Shown piece after piece: positions 25,748 through 34,542 of a DNA stretch of 64,000 nucleotides; position 1 is the stretch's first letter; every line of letters starts with the position of its first letter. Under the pieces are notes generated by a model. It was not told the DNA's origin. It searched no databases and worked only from the letters and a program-made list of their open reading frames with translations. The translations under genes were made by a program, and so were the position numbers. Origin of the DNA: Methylovorus glucosotrophus. Its GTDB lineage: Bacteria; Pseudomonadota; Gammaproteobacteria; Burkholderiales; Methylophilaceae. The stretch covers positions 1,736,001-1,800,000 of the forward strand of contig NZ_VMSE01000001.1 of assembly GCF_009858335.1 (NCBI RefSeq), written 5' to 3'.

Positions 25748-26317
25748 TTGCTAAGGATGCATGTGCCAAACACTCGATGTTCAATCAAGGCCCTTTCGCT
25801 AACTGTTGGTTGGCAGCTGGGGGCAGGCCTGATGCTGGGTCTGGTGCTGCTCGCCAGCCACCCCGCGCATGCAGCCGATGCCCTGCGGCCGGGATTATGG
25901 GAAACCAGCATCAAGCTCAAGCTGCACAATATGCCGCAGATTCCTGACGAACAGCTTCAGCAGCTGGAAATGCTGGGCATACAGCTGCCGGTGGGCAACC
26001 AGCCCATGACCGTGCTGCAATGCCTGACGCCCGAGCAAGCCAGGCTGGACAAACCCATCGTACCGGCCAATGACCAGGGCTGCGTCATTCGCAATTACCG
26101 CCACGCGGGCAAACAGGTAAATGGGGATGTGGTATGCTCCGGCAGCTTGCAGGGAACCGGCAAGTTCAGCATGCAGGTGCAGAGCGATACGGCATTCACA
26201 GGGCAATTGACGGCGCAGGGCAACAGCAATGAGCTGGGCCCTATCGACCAGACCACCGACTTCAGTGGCCGCTGGGTACAAGCGGCCTGCAATGCCGATA
26301 CTCCCACGTTTCCGTAA
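25748..26317 (+). CDS. DUF3617 periplasmic protein
   Basis: A 189-residue exported protein. The signal peptide has a long hydrophobic stretch and ends near AHAADA; the N-terminus before it (MLRMHVPNTRCSIK) is long, so a later start is possible. The mature protein opens with the DUF3617 signature RPGLWETSIKL. It has three cysteines in the pattern CLTPEQ ... GCVIRNY ... VVCSG. The family is widespread in Proteobacteria and uncharacterised. No operon partner is evident. Confidence 0.82.
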   Translation: MLRMHVPNTRCSIKALSLTVGWQLGAGLMLGLVLLASHPAHAADALRPGLWETSIKLKLHNMPQIPDEQLQQLEMLGIQLPVGNQPMTVLQCLTPEQARLDKPIVPANDQGCVIRNYRHAGKQVNGDVVCSGSLQGTGKFSMQVQSDTAFTGQLTAQGNSNELGPIDQTTDFSGRWVQAACNADTPTFP

Positions 26318-26396
26318 TGTCCGCGCATCACTGCCTATGCGGCATCTGCCCCTTTAACCCTGGTCTTTAACCCGTTTATCACCGAGTCTTTATTTC

Positions 26397-27110
26397 ATGC
26401 ATCTTGAACGTATCCTTCACGCGCAGGGCTTCGGCTCCCGCAAAAACTGCCGCATCCTGATCCGCCACCATGCGGTGACTGTCAATGGCGAGCCTTGCGA
26501 TAACCCCTTTGCCGACTTTGACACGGACAAGCTGGCATTCACGGTAAACGAGGAACCTTGGGAGTACCGTGAAAAGGCTTACCTGATGCTGAACAAGCCC
26601 GCCAATTATGAGTGCTCGCACAAGCCGCAGCATCACCCCAGCGTGTTTGCCCTGCTGCCACACCCGCTGCTCGAGCGCGGCGTACAATGCATAGGGCGGC
26701 TGGATGAAGACACCACCGGCCTGATCCTGCTGTCAGACGATGGTCAGTTCATCCACCGCATGAGCTCGCCCAAGTGGAAAGTGCCGAAAATTTACGAAGT
26801 CGGCGCCAAGCATGCGGTGGATGCCGACCAGATCCGCCAATTGCAGGAAGGTGTGCAACTGGTGGATGAGCCCGCCCCTATCGCCGCCCTGGCTTGCGAG
26901 CAGATCAGCGATCAGGTGCTGCACCTGACCCTGGCAGAAGGCAAATACCATCAGGTAAAGCGCATGCTGGCCGCCGTGGGCAATCGCGTGGAAAGCCTGA
27001 AGCGCATCCGTATCGGCGAGCTGGTATTGCCAGACGACCTGGCGGAAGGCCAATGGCGCTGGCTGACGGAAAGCGAACTCGCCTCGCTGAACGGCGCCGC
27101 ACGCGCCTGA
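26397..27110 (+). CDS. rsuA: RsuA-family rRNA pseudouridine synthase
   Basis: A 237-residue enzyme with an N-terminal S4 RNA-binding domain (about 1-55) and a pseudouridine synthase domain. The catalytic aspartate is D103 in GRLDEDTTGL. The KYHQVKRMLAAVGNRV motif marks the RsuA/RluB/E/F branch. Its length and the start MHLERIL... fit RsuA, which makes pseudouridine 516 in 16S rRNA. Assignment within the branch is by similarity only. Confidence 0.88.
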   Translation: MHLERILHAQGFGSRKNCRILIRHHAVTVNGEPCDNPFADFDTDKLAFTVNEEPWEYREKAYLMLNKPANYECSHKPQHHPSVFALLPHPLLERGVQCIGRLDEDTTGLILLSDDGQFIHRMSSPKWKVPKIYEVGAKHAVDADQIRQLQEGVQLVDEPAPIAALACEQISDQVLHLTLAEGKYHQVKRMLAAVGNRVESLKRIRIGELVLPDDLAEGQWRWLTESELASLNGAARA

Positions 27111-27120
27111 GTGACGATCC

Positions 27121-27147
27121 CGGGCATGGAACCGAATCTCATGCCCG
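27121..27147 (+). terminator. Hairpin between rsuA and the helicase gene
   Basis: A perfect 8-bp stem CGGGCATG / CATGCCCG with an 11-nt loop lies 11 bases after the rsuA stop. There is no T run, so it may be a weak terminator or an mRNA-end stabiliser. Confidence 0.45.
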
Positions 27148-27166
27148 CAAGTCACAGGCATTACCG

Positions 27167-27172
27167 TATAAT
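27167..27172 (+). promoter_or_regulatory. -10 element upstream of the RhlE-like gene
   Basis: A perfect TATAAT lies 109 bases before the TTG start of the helicase gene. No convincing -35 partner is visible. If used, it gives a leader of about 100 nt. Confidence 0.45.
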
Positions 27173-27280
27173 GCGGGTTCCTGCGCTTCACCAATGACCG
27201 CAGCGTCCCTCACACCACCCCATCTCGTTGCCTGAATTGGTATGCTCACAAAGCAATAGGCAGCTGCAGGAGTTTTAATC

Positions 27281-28906
27281 TTGTCTACCGTAGTTGAAAA
27301 CGCCGCTGGCTTTGCCCAGCTCGGCCTTGCCGAACCCATTTTGCGTGCGATTGCCGATGCTGGCTACACCACGCCCACCCCCATTCAATTGCAGGCCATT
27401 CCCCAGGTATTAACCGGGGGAGACCTGCTGGCTGGCGCCCAGACCGGCACCGGCAAAACCGCCGGTTTCACCCTGCCGCTGCTGCATCTGCTGCAAGGCC
27501 GCCCCGGCAAGAACAAGGCCGGACAGCCTCGCTGCCTGATCCTGACACCCACGCGCGAGCTGGCTGCCCAGGTAGAAGAATCCGTACAAACCTATGGCAA
27601 ATACCTGCCACTGAAATCCATGGTGATGTTTGGCGGCGTGGGAATCAATCCGCAGGTTGCCCAACTGAAAAAGCCGCTGGATATTCTGGTAGCAACCCCC
27701 GGCCGCTTGCTGGATCACGCCAATCAGAAAACCGTGGACCTTTCCGCGGTGGAAATCCTGGTGCTGGACGAAGCTGACCGCATGCTGGACATGGGGTTTA
27801 TCCGCGACATCAAGCGTGTGCTGGCCCTGCTGCCAAAACAGCGGCAGAACCTGCTATTTTCGGCCACCTTCTCCGATGAAATCAAGGCGCTGGCCGATGG
27901 CCTGCTGCATAACCCGGGTTTTGTGGAAGTGGCACGCCGCAATACCGCGTCTGAACTGGTGGAGCAAACCGTGCATCTGGTGCGCCAGAGCCACAAGCGC
28001 GACATGGTCAGCCACCTGATCAAGCAGAACAACTGGCAGCAAGTGCTGATTTTCACCCGCACCAAGCATGGCGCCAACCGCCTGGCAGACAAGCTGGTCA
28101 AGGATGGCATCCCGGCCGCTGCCATTCACGGCAACAAGAGCCAGTCTGCCCGTACCAAGGCACTGGCGCAATTCAAGGATGGCAGCCTGCCAGTACTGGT
28201 CGCGACTGACATTGCCGCGCGCGGACTGGATATTGACCAGCTGCCGCAAGTAGTGAATTTTGAGCTGCCGAATGTGGCAGAAGATTATGTGCACCGTATT
28301 GGCCGGACTGGCCGTGCGGGCGCTACTGGCGCCGCGGTATCGCTGGTCGATGAAGAAGAAATCAAGCTGCTGAAAGGCATTGAACGCCTGATCAAGCGCG
28401 AAATTCCACGTGTGGAAGTCGAAGGCTTTGTACCATCGCCGGTAGACAAATCGGCCGCCAGCGAAGAGCGCGAGCCACGCGCTCCGCGCCCACGTCAAGG
28501 CCAACCACGTCAGGGCCAGCCGCGCCAGAATCAAGCACGCCAAAGCCAACCGCGTGATTCGCAAGCTTCACCATCGCAACCGCGCCAGCCAAGAGAAAAT
28601 GCAGCCCGTCCCGGTGGTCAGCCACGCCAGGGCAAACCGGCTGCGGCCAATGCGAATGGCGCACGCAATGGCGCCCAGCCGCAAGGTCAGCGCCGCCCGC
28701 AGTCTGGCAAGGCTAACGGCGCCAATGCTGCCGTGCAAGGCAACCGCAAACCGCAGGCAACTGCTGATGCGGGCAAGCCATTATCTGAAGCAGCCCGTCA
28801 TCAGGCCCTGCCGCAGACACCGATATTTGCCCCCAAGCCCGGCCCACGCCACATGCCCAAGGGTCCACGTAACGGCAGTGGCGGCGGAGGTGGCCGCGGC
28901 CGATGA
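27281..28906 (+). CDS. rhlE: DEAD-box RNA helicase (RhlE-like)
   Basis: A 541-residue protein starting at TTG, 8 bases after AGGAG. All helicase motifs are present: the Q motif, AQTGTGKT (K59), the DEAD box as VLDEADRML (about 165), SAT, ARGLDI and [10 protein letters not shown]. Residues from about 395 form a disordered tail rich in Arg, Gln, Pro and Ser with short repeats of RQGQP type, ending [10 protein letters not shown]; such tails bind RNA. Likely roles are ribosome assembly and RNA turnover. It overlaps the next gene by 4 bases (ATGA). Confidence 0.93.
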   Translation: MSTVVENAAGFAQLGLAEPILRAIADAGYTTPTPIQLQAIPQVLTGGDLLAGAQTGTGKTAGFTLPLLHLLQGRPGKNKAGQPRCLILTPTRELAAQVEESVQTYGKYLPLKSMVMFGGVGINPQVAQLKKPLDILVATPGRLLDHANQKTVDLSAVEILVLDEADRMLDMGFIRDIKRVLALLPKQRQNLLFSATFSDEIKALADGLLHNPGFVEVARRNTASELVEQTVHLVRQSHKRDMVSHLIKQNNWQQVLIFTRTKHGANRLADKLVKDGIPAAAIHGNKSQSARTKALAQFKDGSLPVLVATDIAARGLDIDQLPQVVNFELPNVAEDYVHRIGRTGRAGATGAAVSLVDEEEIKLLKGIERLIKREIPRVEVEGFVPSPVDKSAASEEREPRAPRPRQGQPRQGQPRQNQARQSQPRDSQASPSQPRQPRENAARPGGQPRQGKPAAANANGARNGAQPQGQRRPQSGKANGANAAVQGNRKPQATADAGKPLSEAARHQALPQTPIFAPKPGPRHMPKGPRNGSGGGGGRGR

Positions 28907-29376
28907 AGATATGGGTAGACGCCGACGCCTGCCCGGTCGTCATCAAGGAAATACTTTACCGGGCGGCGGAACGCTGCCGCCTGCCCACGGTGTTTGTTGC
29001 CAACAAGCTGCTGCGCTTGCCGCCCTCCCCCTATCTGCAAGCTATGCAGGTGCCGGGCGGGTTTGATGTGGCGGACAATGAAATTGTAGAAAAGCTGGAA
29101 GCGGGCGATCTGGTCATCACGGCCGATATTCCGCTGGCGGCCGCGGTGATCGCCAAGGATGGGCATGCGCTCAACCCGCGCGGTGAAATGTACGACAAGG
29201 CCAATATCCACGAGCGGCTCAGCATGCGCAATCTCATGGAAACCCTGCGTAGCAGCGGCGTGGAACTCTCGGGCCCTGCCACACTCAACCAGCAGGACAG
29301 GCAAGCCTTTGCCGCTTCGCTGGATCGTTTTCTGGCGCGCCTGCCGCGCTCTGGAACTTCACCTGAGGAATCATGA
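28903..29376 (+). CDS. UPF0178 (YaiI/YqxD) family protein
   Basis: A 157-residue soluble protein opening with the family signature [40 protein letters not shown] follows, with aspartates arranged as in PIN-like nuclease folds. The function is not established. It is translationally coupled to the RhlE-like helicase and followed immediately by the lipocalin gene. That suggests one operon of helicase, UPF0178 and lipocalin. Confidence 0.9.
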   Translation: MKIWVDADACPVVIKEILYRAAERCRLPTVFVANKLLRLPPSPYLQAMQVPGGFDVADNEIVEKLEAGDLVITADIPLAAAVIAKDGHALNPRGEMYDKANIHERLSMRNLMETLRSSGVELSGPATLNQQDRQAFAASLDRFLARLPRSGTSPEES

Positions 29377-29377
29377 C

Positions 29378-29917
29378 ATGCTTCATAGACTGTTTGTAAT
29401 TGCACTGCTCAGCCTGCTGACCGCGTGTATGGGCGTGCCACCTGGCGCCGAACCTGTTACCAAGGTAGACGCCCAACGTTATCTGGGAAAATGGTATGAA
29501 ATCGCCCGCCTCGACCACAGCTTCGAGCGTGGCCTGGAGCAGGTATCTGCCAACTACTCTCCGCGTGAAGATGGCGGCATCAAGGTGATCAACCGTGGCT
29601 ATGACCCGGAAAAGGCCAAATGGCAGGAAGCCGAAGGCAAAGCCTATTTTCTGAAACCTGCGGATGCGGATGGGCGCTACCCCGGCATGCTGAAAGTGTC
29701 TTTTTTCGGGCCATTTTACGGGGCTTATAACATTCTGGTGCTGGATCCCGACTATCAGCATGTACTGGTCAGCGGGCCGGATACGTCTTATCTCTGGATA
29801 CTGTCCCGCACGCCGCAACTCCCGCAAAAAACACTGGAGCCCCTGCTGGCAAAAGCCAAAAGCCTGGGCTTTGCCACCGACAAGTTGATATATCCGCGTC
29901 AGCCGGAGAAGCCATAA
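29378..29917 (+). CDS. blc: Outer-membrane lipocalin (Blc type)
   Basis: A 179-residue lipoprotein from the ATG at 29378. The lipobox is LLTAC with C17. The lipocalin signature GKWYEIARLDHSFERG follows, and FFGPFYGAYNILVLDPDY and the SGPDTSYLWILSRTP strand match bacterial Blc. Bacterial lipocalins bind lysophospholipids or fatty acids at the outer membrane. It lies one base after the UPF0178 gene and ends at a bidirectional terminator. Confidence 0.93.
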   Translation: MLHRLFVIALLSLLTACMGVPPGAEPVTKVDAQRYLGKWYEIARLDHSFERGLEQVSANYSPREDGGIKVINRGYDPEKAKWQEAEGKAYFLKPADADGRYPGMLKVSFFGPFYGAYNILVLDPDYQHVLVSGPDTSYLWILSRTPQLPQKTLEPLLAKAKSLGFATDKLIYPRQPEKP

Positions 29918-29938
29918 GCATCGAACTACACAAGCAAT

Positions 29939-29969
29939 AAAAAAGCCGGAGCATGCCCCCGGCTTTTTT
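29939..29969. terminator. Bidirectional terminator after blc
   Basis: Stem AAAAAGCCGG (29940-29949) and CCGGCTTTTT (29959-29968) with a 9-nt loop and T runs on both strands. It separates blc from the convergent EF-hand/BON gene. Confidence 0.85.
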
Positions 29970-29987
29970 ACGCCTTGCGTTTGAAAG

Positions 29988-30494
29988 CTAGCGTTTTACG
30001 ATCAGGCTATTCTTCACGGATATCACACCTGTGGTTTCACTGGCCAGGCGCTCGGCCGTGCTCACTTGTGCCTGCGCATCCACAAAACCGCTGAGTAGCA
30101 CCACGCCACGATGGGTTTCCACACTGATCTGCAAGCCCTTGAACCCCTCTTCTTTCAGGATCGCCGCCTTGATACTGGCAGTAATCACGCTGTCATCCGC
30201 GATACGTTCCACCTCTTTGTTTTGTTCGGCAGATTTGTAATCCATGTATTCCTGCTGATCCAGTGTGCCGCTTTTGTTGAGGTCGGCCTTGGCAAAATGC
30301 GTGGTATTGAACAGGGAATCCTTGCCCGCTTCTTTTACGCTGAGCACGCCATCCTTGTTCACATCCAGCTTTTTGAATGCCTCAATCTGGGGATTTTCCG
30401 TGATATCGTCGGGCCTGGCCATGGCAGGCAAACTGGCGGCCATGCCTGTGAGCGCCACCGCCATGAGAAGATGTTTCATAAACGCTGTGTTCAT
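29988..30494 (-). CDS. Periplasmic EF-hand/BON protein 1
   Basis: A 168-residue exported protein from the ATG at 30494, preceded by GGGAG. The signal peptide ends near PAMA. Two EF-hand loops follow: D44 to E55 (DVNKDGVLSVKE) and D71 to E82 (DLNKSGTLDQQE). After a short helix comes a BON domain (about 97-168) with SVETHRGVVLLSGFV. BON domains are thought to bind phospholipid or envelope surfaces, and the EF hands suggest calcium sensing. It is a close paralogue of the protein at 32300-32815, sharing the C-terminal core almost word for word. Confidence 0.85.
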   Translation of the reverse strand: MNTAFMKHLLMAVALTGMAASLPAMARPDDITENPQIEAFKKLDVNKDGVLSVKEAGKDSLFNTTHFAKADLNKSGTLDQQEYMDYKSAEQNKEVERIADDSVITASIKAAILKEEGFKGLQISVETHRGVVLLSGFVDAQAQVSTAERLASETTGVISVKNSLIVKR

Positions 30495-30637
30495 ACAAAC
30501 TCCCTTCCATTGCTGATGAATATGCATTCAGTCTACAAGTGCCGCGCGAGCTCAGCCGTCGGCAAGTGCCACTTTTTGATGTCGGCTTCAACCTACAACA
30601 GGTTTGTTAACGCCATGCATGTTTGATGCCAGCCCAT

Positions 30638-30664
30638 AAAAAAAGCGCCCCTAGGGCGCTTTTT
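30638..30664 (-). terminator. Terminator after the small membrane-protein gene
   Basis: Stem AGCGCCC / GGGCGCT with a 3-nt loop, flanked by A and T runs on both sides. It lies 21 bases beyond the stop codon at 30685. Confidence 0.85.
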
Positions 30665-30684
30665 GCAATTCAACATCAGACCTG

Positions 30685-30963
30685 TCAGGCAGTGACTTTT
30701 CTCACGCGCGTAAACGCATTGTTTTCAGCCTTGGGCTTGAGGTTGAGAATTTCCTTGTCCGGGCTCGCTTGATGCAGGTAGCTGCGATCAAAGTCATCCT
30801 GTCTGATGGTATTGGCCTGGGTATGCGGTGTGATGGCAGATTGCTTGATCTCGGGAGCAAACAAGGACACGCTGCCCACGACGGCAAAAAGAATCAGACT
30901 GGATGCGGCAAGGTTCACTAGCCAGTGGTATTGGCCCTGATGAAAATTCTGATGTTGGTTCAT
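30685..30963 (-). CDS. Small single-helix membrane protein A
   Basis: About 92 residues from the ATG at 30963 (GGGAG 7 bases upstream). A polar N-terminus (MNQHQNFHQGQYH) precedes one membrane helix LVNLAASSLILFAVVGSVSL, and a polar C-terminal tail follows. I know no named family. The helix resembles that of the small protein at 31793-32044 (LINMAALSVIIFAFSSSVIM), so the two appear to be paralogues. It lies between two BON-protein genes. Confidence 0.65.
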   Translation of the reverse strand: MNQHQNFHQGQYHWLVNLAASSLILFAVVGSVSLFAPEIKQSAITPHTQANTIRQDDFDRSYLHQASPDKEILNLKPKAENNAFTRVRKVTA

Positions 30964-31159
30964 GATGCGTCTCCCTGAAATCATGTGGTGAATATGGCTT
31001 GCCGGGCTCTCGCTTTAGTAACCATTGTTAAGTTGCGATTGTTGGCCCGTGCAAGTGATAAACCAGTAATGGCATTGTAGGAGTTGGTTCCCTTGCTGTC
31101 CGTCCGCCGAGTTCCTGAATTAGCGTAGGAAAACACCTACAACACTCTACTAATCGTTG

Positions 31160-31501
31160 TTAGTGGTAGTTGCAGACCAGCCCGTTGTATACGGCCTTGA
31201 CGCCCTCCACGGTCACCGCATGGCGATAAGCGCAGGCGATCTGGTCGTAGCTGCCGAGCTGGCCTTTCAATACGACGATGCAGCGCTTGGATTCCACCTC
31301 AATATCAAACCCCTTGAAATACGGATCGGCAGACAAGCGTTGCAAGACCGTGTTGCGAATCTGCTCATCCTGCGTCAATACGACAGGAGGCTCCAGCTCA
31401 CGGGCTTTGGCAATATTGTCCGGCATGCGGGCTGGGGGCGAGAGGGTGAAGCTATCAGCAATGTAATCTGACATCGTGAATTCGGCGGACAAGTCATCCA
31501 T
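31160..31501 (-). CDS. BON-domain protein, 113 residues
   Basis: A 113-residue protein with no signal peptide. An N-terminal unstructured part of about 40 residues precedes a single BON domain (about 45-113). Characteristic features are QIRNTVLQRL, IEVESKRCIVVLKGQLGSYDQI and a VEGVKAVYNGLV end. It has a cysteine in the central strand (C69). It belongs to the cluster of BON proteins on this strand. The role is unknown; lipid or envelope association is inferred from the domain. Confidence 0.75.
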   Translation of the reverse strand: MDDLSAEFTMSDYIADSFTLSPPARMPDNIAKARELEPPVVLTQDEQIRNTVLQRLSADPYFKGFDIEVESKRCIVVLKGQLGSYDQIACAYRHAVTVEGVKAVYNGLVCNYH

Positions 31502-31792
31502 GATTAGCTCTCTTTCTGTTCAAACTTGAGGAAGGACGCCGGTCTTGCCGGGCGGCCTTCGCAGAGGGTTAACGAAGTAAGGGCATGATAATCAAGGCTT
31601 ATGCAAGCAGCAGTCGGCAGCATGCTGATTGTCGTGTCAGTCAGTTCCGACGCGCATATGGGAGAAACTCACAAGCGGAGTTCAGCTGCGTTAACAGGCG
31701 TAATCTGGATGGTTTAAGGGAAATAAAAGGTGAAGAAGAACAACGAAGGAGTATGGCATCTGCAAACATTCATGCCTGCAGACCATGGTCTA
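31502..31792. other. Intergenic region inside the BON cluster
   Basis: About 290 bases with no credible gene. It presumably holds the promoter of the BON gene at 31160-31501. A perfect 12-bp palindrome AGACCATGGTCT lies at 31780-31791, directly after the stop of the small membrane-protein gene. Confidence 0.4.
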
Positions 31793-32044
31793 TCAGATGA
31801 GGATGACACCCGTGCTGGGTGGCAATTCTGCCGGTGCTTCCTGAGGCGTATGCTCGGTAGGCAGCTCGACAGCATGATGTGTTTCAGGGGAGGCAGCTTC
31901 CGCATTCAGGTGAGGTTGTTTGATAAACCAGCCCACCATGATGACGCTGGAACTGAAAGCAAAAATGATGACACTGAGGGCGGCCATGTTGATGAGCCGC
32001 TCGTGTTTTCTCACCTGTTTCATGTCGAATCGTATGCTATTCAT
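31793..32044 (-). CDS. Small single-helix membrane protein B
   Basis: About 83 residues from the ATG at 32044; an ATG four codons earlier is also possible. A basic N-terminus (MNSIRFDMKQVRKHER) precedes one helix LINMAALSVIIFAFSSSVIM and a proline/glutamate-rich tail. The basic start and the tail suggest an N-in topology with a periplasmic C-terminus. It is a probable paralogue of the protein at 30685-30963. The gene follows the 77-residue BON gene closely and is probably co-transcribed with it. No ribosome site is clear. Confidence 0.6.
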   Translation of the reverse strand: MNSIRFDMKQVRKHERLINMAALSVIIFAFSSSVIMVGWFIKQPHLNAEAASPETHHAVELPTEHTPQEAPAELPPSTGVILI

Positions 32045-32062
32045 GATGCATGGCAATGTGCG

Positions 32063-32296
32063 TCAAGCATGACGGAGTTGGCAGCCGTTTTGTACCGAGC
32101 GCACGCCCGCCACGCCACGCGCGATTGCCATCGCCTCGGCAATATCACCATAGGAAGCAATCTTGCCGCTCAGGTACACCACACCATGGCGTGTTGCCAC
32201 GCCTATGGTGAGGCCGAGCAAACCCGCCTCTCGCAGCAGGCTGGTTTTTACGCGTAATGTCGTCATCATATCGCCCAGCATGCTAGAGAGGTTCAT
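32063..32296 (-). CDS. Minimal BON-domain protein, 77 residues
   Basis: A 77-residue protein that is little more than one BON domain: LRVKTSLLREAGLLGLTIGV, then TRHGVVYLSGKIASYGDIAEA, and GVAGVRSVQNG. There is no signal peptide. It lies 3 bases after the EF-hand/BON gene 2 and 18 bases before the small membrane-protein gene B, so the three form one operon. Confidence 0.75.
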   Translation of the reverse strand: MNLSSMLGDMMTTLRVKTSLLREAGLLGLTIGVATRHGVVYLSGKIASYGDIAEAMAIARGVAGVRSVQNGCQLRHA

Positions 32297-32299
32297 GAT

Positions 32300-32815
32300 T
32301 TAGCCCTTTACAATCAGACTGTTGTGTACGGATTTAACACCTTCGGTACCGGCAGCAATTTCCTTGGCGCGGTCAATCTGGGCTTTGTTTTCAACAAAAC
32401 CGCTTAATTGCACGACGCCATTGTGTGTTTCCACGGAAATTTCCAGACCCTTGAAACCTTCATCCTTCAGGATGTTGGCTTTGATCTTGCTGGTGATCAC
32501 GCTGTCGTTGATAACGCGCTTGGCATTCTTCTGCTGGTCTTTCGACTTGTATTCAGAGTATTCCTTTTGATCCAGCGTTCCATCGCCATCCACATCGGCT
32601 GCCTTGAAGTGTTTTTTGGTGAACAGCTTGTCCTTGGAGGCTTCTGCTGGTGTCAGCAGGTCATTGCTGTTGGTATCCAGGTTGCGAAATTCGGTGGCCA
32701 GAGGGGTCTGGTCTATGGTGTCTGCGGTGCCAAAGGCAAATGCAGCGGTACTACCAAAACCTACACCAGCGATCAGCGCCAGTGTTGCGATATGGGATGT
32801 GCGGATTTTTTTCAT
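32300..32815 (-). CDS. Periplasmic EF-hand/BON protein 2
   Basis: A 171-residue exported protein from the ATG at 32815, with AAGGAG 7 bases upstream. The signal peptide ends near AFA. The first EF-hand (D47 to E58, DTNSNDLLTPAE) is degenerate at the central glycine, while the second (D74 to E85, DVDGDGTLDQKE) is canonical. The BON domain spans about 100-171. It shares DSVIT, the EEGFKGL-like segment, SVETH and NSLIVK with EF-hand/BON protein 1. It heads a short operon with the minimal BON gene and small membrane protein B. Confidence 0.85.
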   Translation of the reverse strand: MKKIRTSHIATLALIAGVGFGSTAAFAFGTADTIDQTPLATEFRNLDTNSNDLLTPAEASKDKLFTKKHFKAADVDGDGTLDQKEYSEYKSKDQQKNAKRVINDSVITSKIKANILKDEGFKGLEISVETHNGVVQLSGFVENKAQIDRAKEIAAGTEGVKSVHNSLIVKG

Positions 32816-33019
32816 GATTTCTCCTTGTTCTTGTCCGGCATCGAAACGAGCCGGAGACAATTTGCCAGCAGGAGCTCTACTGGCATTGGAGGCATGCTAC
32901 GGGATGCGCGACCTGACAAACAGTCAGCGCTATTCTGTAATTGATGTCAGATGAAGACTACAACTGGAAAGGCCGGATTGGCGGGCCTGTGCGCGATTCA
33001 AGGCAAATGGAAAGGCTGA

Positions 33020-34432
33020 TTAGGCCTGATTGATATCCAGAGGGACCAAGGCACGGGTCAGCATGCCATGACCGGGGGAAGATTGGATTTCAAGATTGCC
33101 ACCAATCGCCATCACGCGGTGCCGCATGCCTGACAGGCCATGAGTGGTGCCGCCACTGACGCTAAGATCCGCCCCGACGCCATTGTCTTCGATTTCCAGC
33201 TTGACGAAGGACAACTCCGCCATCAAGTGGATGGAGACTTTGGTCGCCTTGGCGTATTTGCTGGCGTTATTCAGGGTTTCCTGCACCACGCGGTAGACAA
33301 TCAGGCCTATGGTATCGCCAAACTTCACACTATCATCCGGCAATACCAGGTTGAGCTCCCATTGGTTGCGCTCGGCCATATCGGAAATCAGCGAGCGCAA
33401 CGCTGCCCAGAAACCAAATGTTGCCAGCATGGAGGGATGCAGATCCTGCACCACCTGGCGCTTGAACTGAATGCCCTGATCAATGTAGCGCATGGTTTTG
33501 GCGAGCTTGTCTGCCACATCCGGGAATGTATCGCGGGTTTTGCGCGTCACCCAGGAAATATCCATCTTGGTCGCGGTCAGAATCGAGCCCAGCTCATCGT
33601 GCAACTCACGGGCGAGTTTCTCGCGCTCGCGTTCCACGTCCGACTGATAGCCCAGGGCAAGGGTCCGCAGCAACTGGGTACGTGAATTCAGCTGGCTTTC
33701 ATAGGTATGGACTTCCTCTTCCAGGCGCTGGCGCAACTTGTCGCGCATGGACATTTCACTCAGCAACTGCCGGATGACCAGTATCACCAACACCAGCAGA
33801 ACCAGCGACGTACCGACAATCGCGATACGGGTATAGAGCACACTGCTGCGACGCTTGACCACCAGCTTGTTAAGCGCATCATTCTGCTGGTTCAGCAGCG
33901 TGGTGATATAGCCATTCAGCTTGAGCATATCCTGCGCACCCTGGTCGAGGTCCACAACGCTATTGGCTTCCTTTGTGCGATTGGCATTCGCCAGTGCCAT
34001 GGTCAGCTTCATTTCCGCCGCTTTTGCTTCTAGCGTGCCGCTCACCGTCATCAGCCAGTCTTTTTCATTATTGACGGGCATGCGACGGCTGTCTTCCGTC
34101 ACCAGCCCGCGTAGCCTGCGTATATCGAGCCGCGCAGCTGTCACCGCTTCGTTGAAGGTCGTGGCGTAGTTTTCTTTTTTGGTCAGCAAATAGCCACGCT
34201 GGGCGCTTTCGGCTTCGGTGGCGCGATAGCGCAAATCCGACAAGGTGGAAATATTGTTGCGGATGACAAAGATATCCTCCGCCAAGCGGCTGATCGAGAC
34301 GATCCAGCCATCGGCAATCACCACGGCCAGCAAGGTCAGTGTCATTGCGGCGATCAGGGTAGCCACCACGCGGCCACCCAGCTTTTCAATCACACGTTCC
34401 GTCTGGGTCCAGATTTTTTTCATTAAGGTCAT
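33020..34432 (-). CDS. CHASE3 sensor histidine kinase (NarL-partner class)
   Basis: A 470-residue inner-membrane kinase. Helix 1 (about 22-45) and helix 2 (about 200-222) flank a periplasmic CHASE3 domain with RYRATEAESAQRGYLL. A coiled coil (about 225-270) follows, then HisKA_3 with H278 in ARELHDELGSILTATKMD, and HATPase_c. HisKA_3 kinases pair with NarL/LuxR regulators, and one lies nearby at 35814-36446 on the other strand. The stimulus is unknown; the surrounding genes suggest envelope or oxidative stress. Confidence 0.92.
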   Translation of the reverse strand: MTLMKKIWTQTERVIEKLGGRVVATLIAAMTLTLLAVVIADGWIVSISRLAEDIFVIRNNISTLSDLRYRATEAESAQRGYLLTKKENYATTFNEAVTAARLDIRRLRGLVTEDSRRMPVNNEKDWLMTVSGTLEAKAAEMKLTMALANANRTKEANSVVDLDQGAQDMLKLNGYITTLLNQQNDALNKLVVKRRSSVLYTRIAIVGTSLVLLVLVILVIRQLLSEMSMRDKLRQRLEEEVHTYESQLNSRTQLLRTLALGYQSDVEREREKLARELHDELGSILTATKMDISWVTRKTRDTFPDVADKLAKTMRYIDQGIQFKRQVVQDLHPSMLATFGFWAALRSLISDMAERNQWELNLVLPDDSVKFGDTIGLIVYRVVQETLNNASKYAKATKVSIHLMAELSFVKLEIEDNGVGADLSVSGGTTHGLSGMRHRVMAIGGNLEIQSSPGHGMLTRALVPLDINQA

Positions 34433-34542
34433 ATTTGAATTTGTCAGCGCTCTCTTACAAGCGTTTCAGAGTATCCCCTCTCATGGGGAAACGCCCAAGC
34501 CATTAAGCTGGAGGCACTATTTAGCCAAGCAAGGAAAACGCA

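Noticed and set aside
31780..31791. The palindrome AGACCATGGTCT as a terminator
   Set aside because: It has no loop and no T run on either strand, so it is noted only as a palindrome.
29988..32815. Repeated BON genes as a possible transposon or prophage remnant
   Set aside because: No transposase, integrase, terminal repeats or target duplications are present. The genes look like ordinary paralogues.
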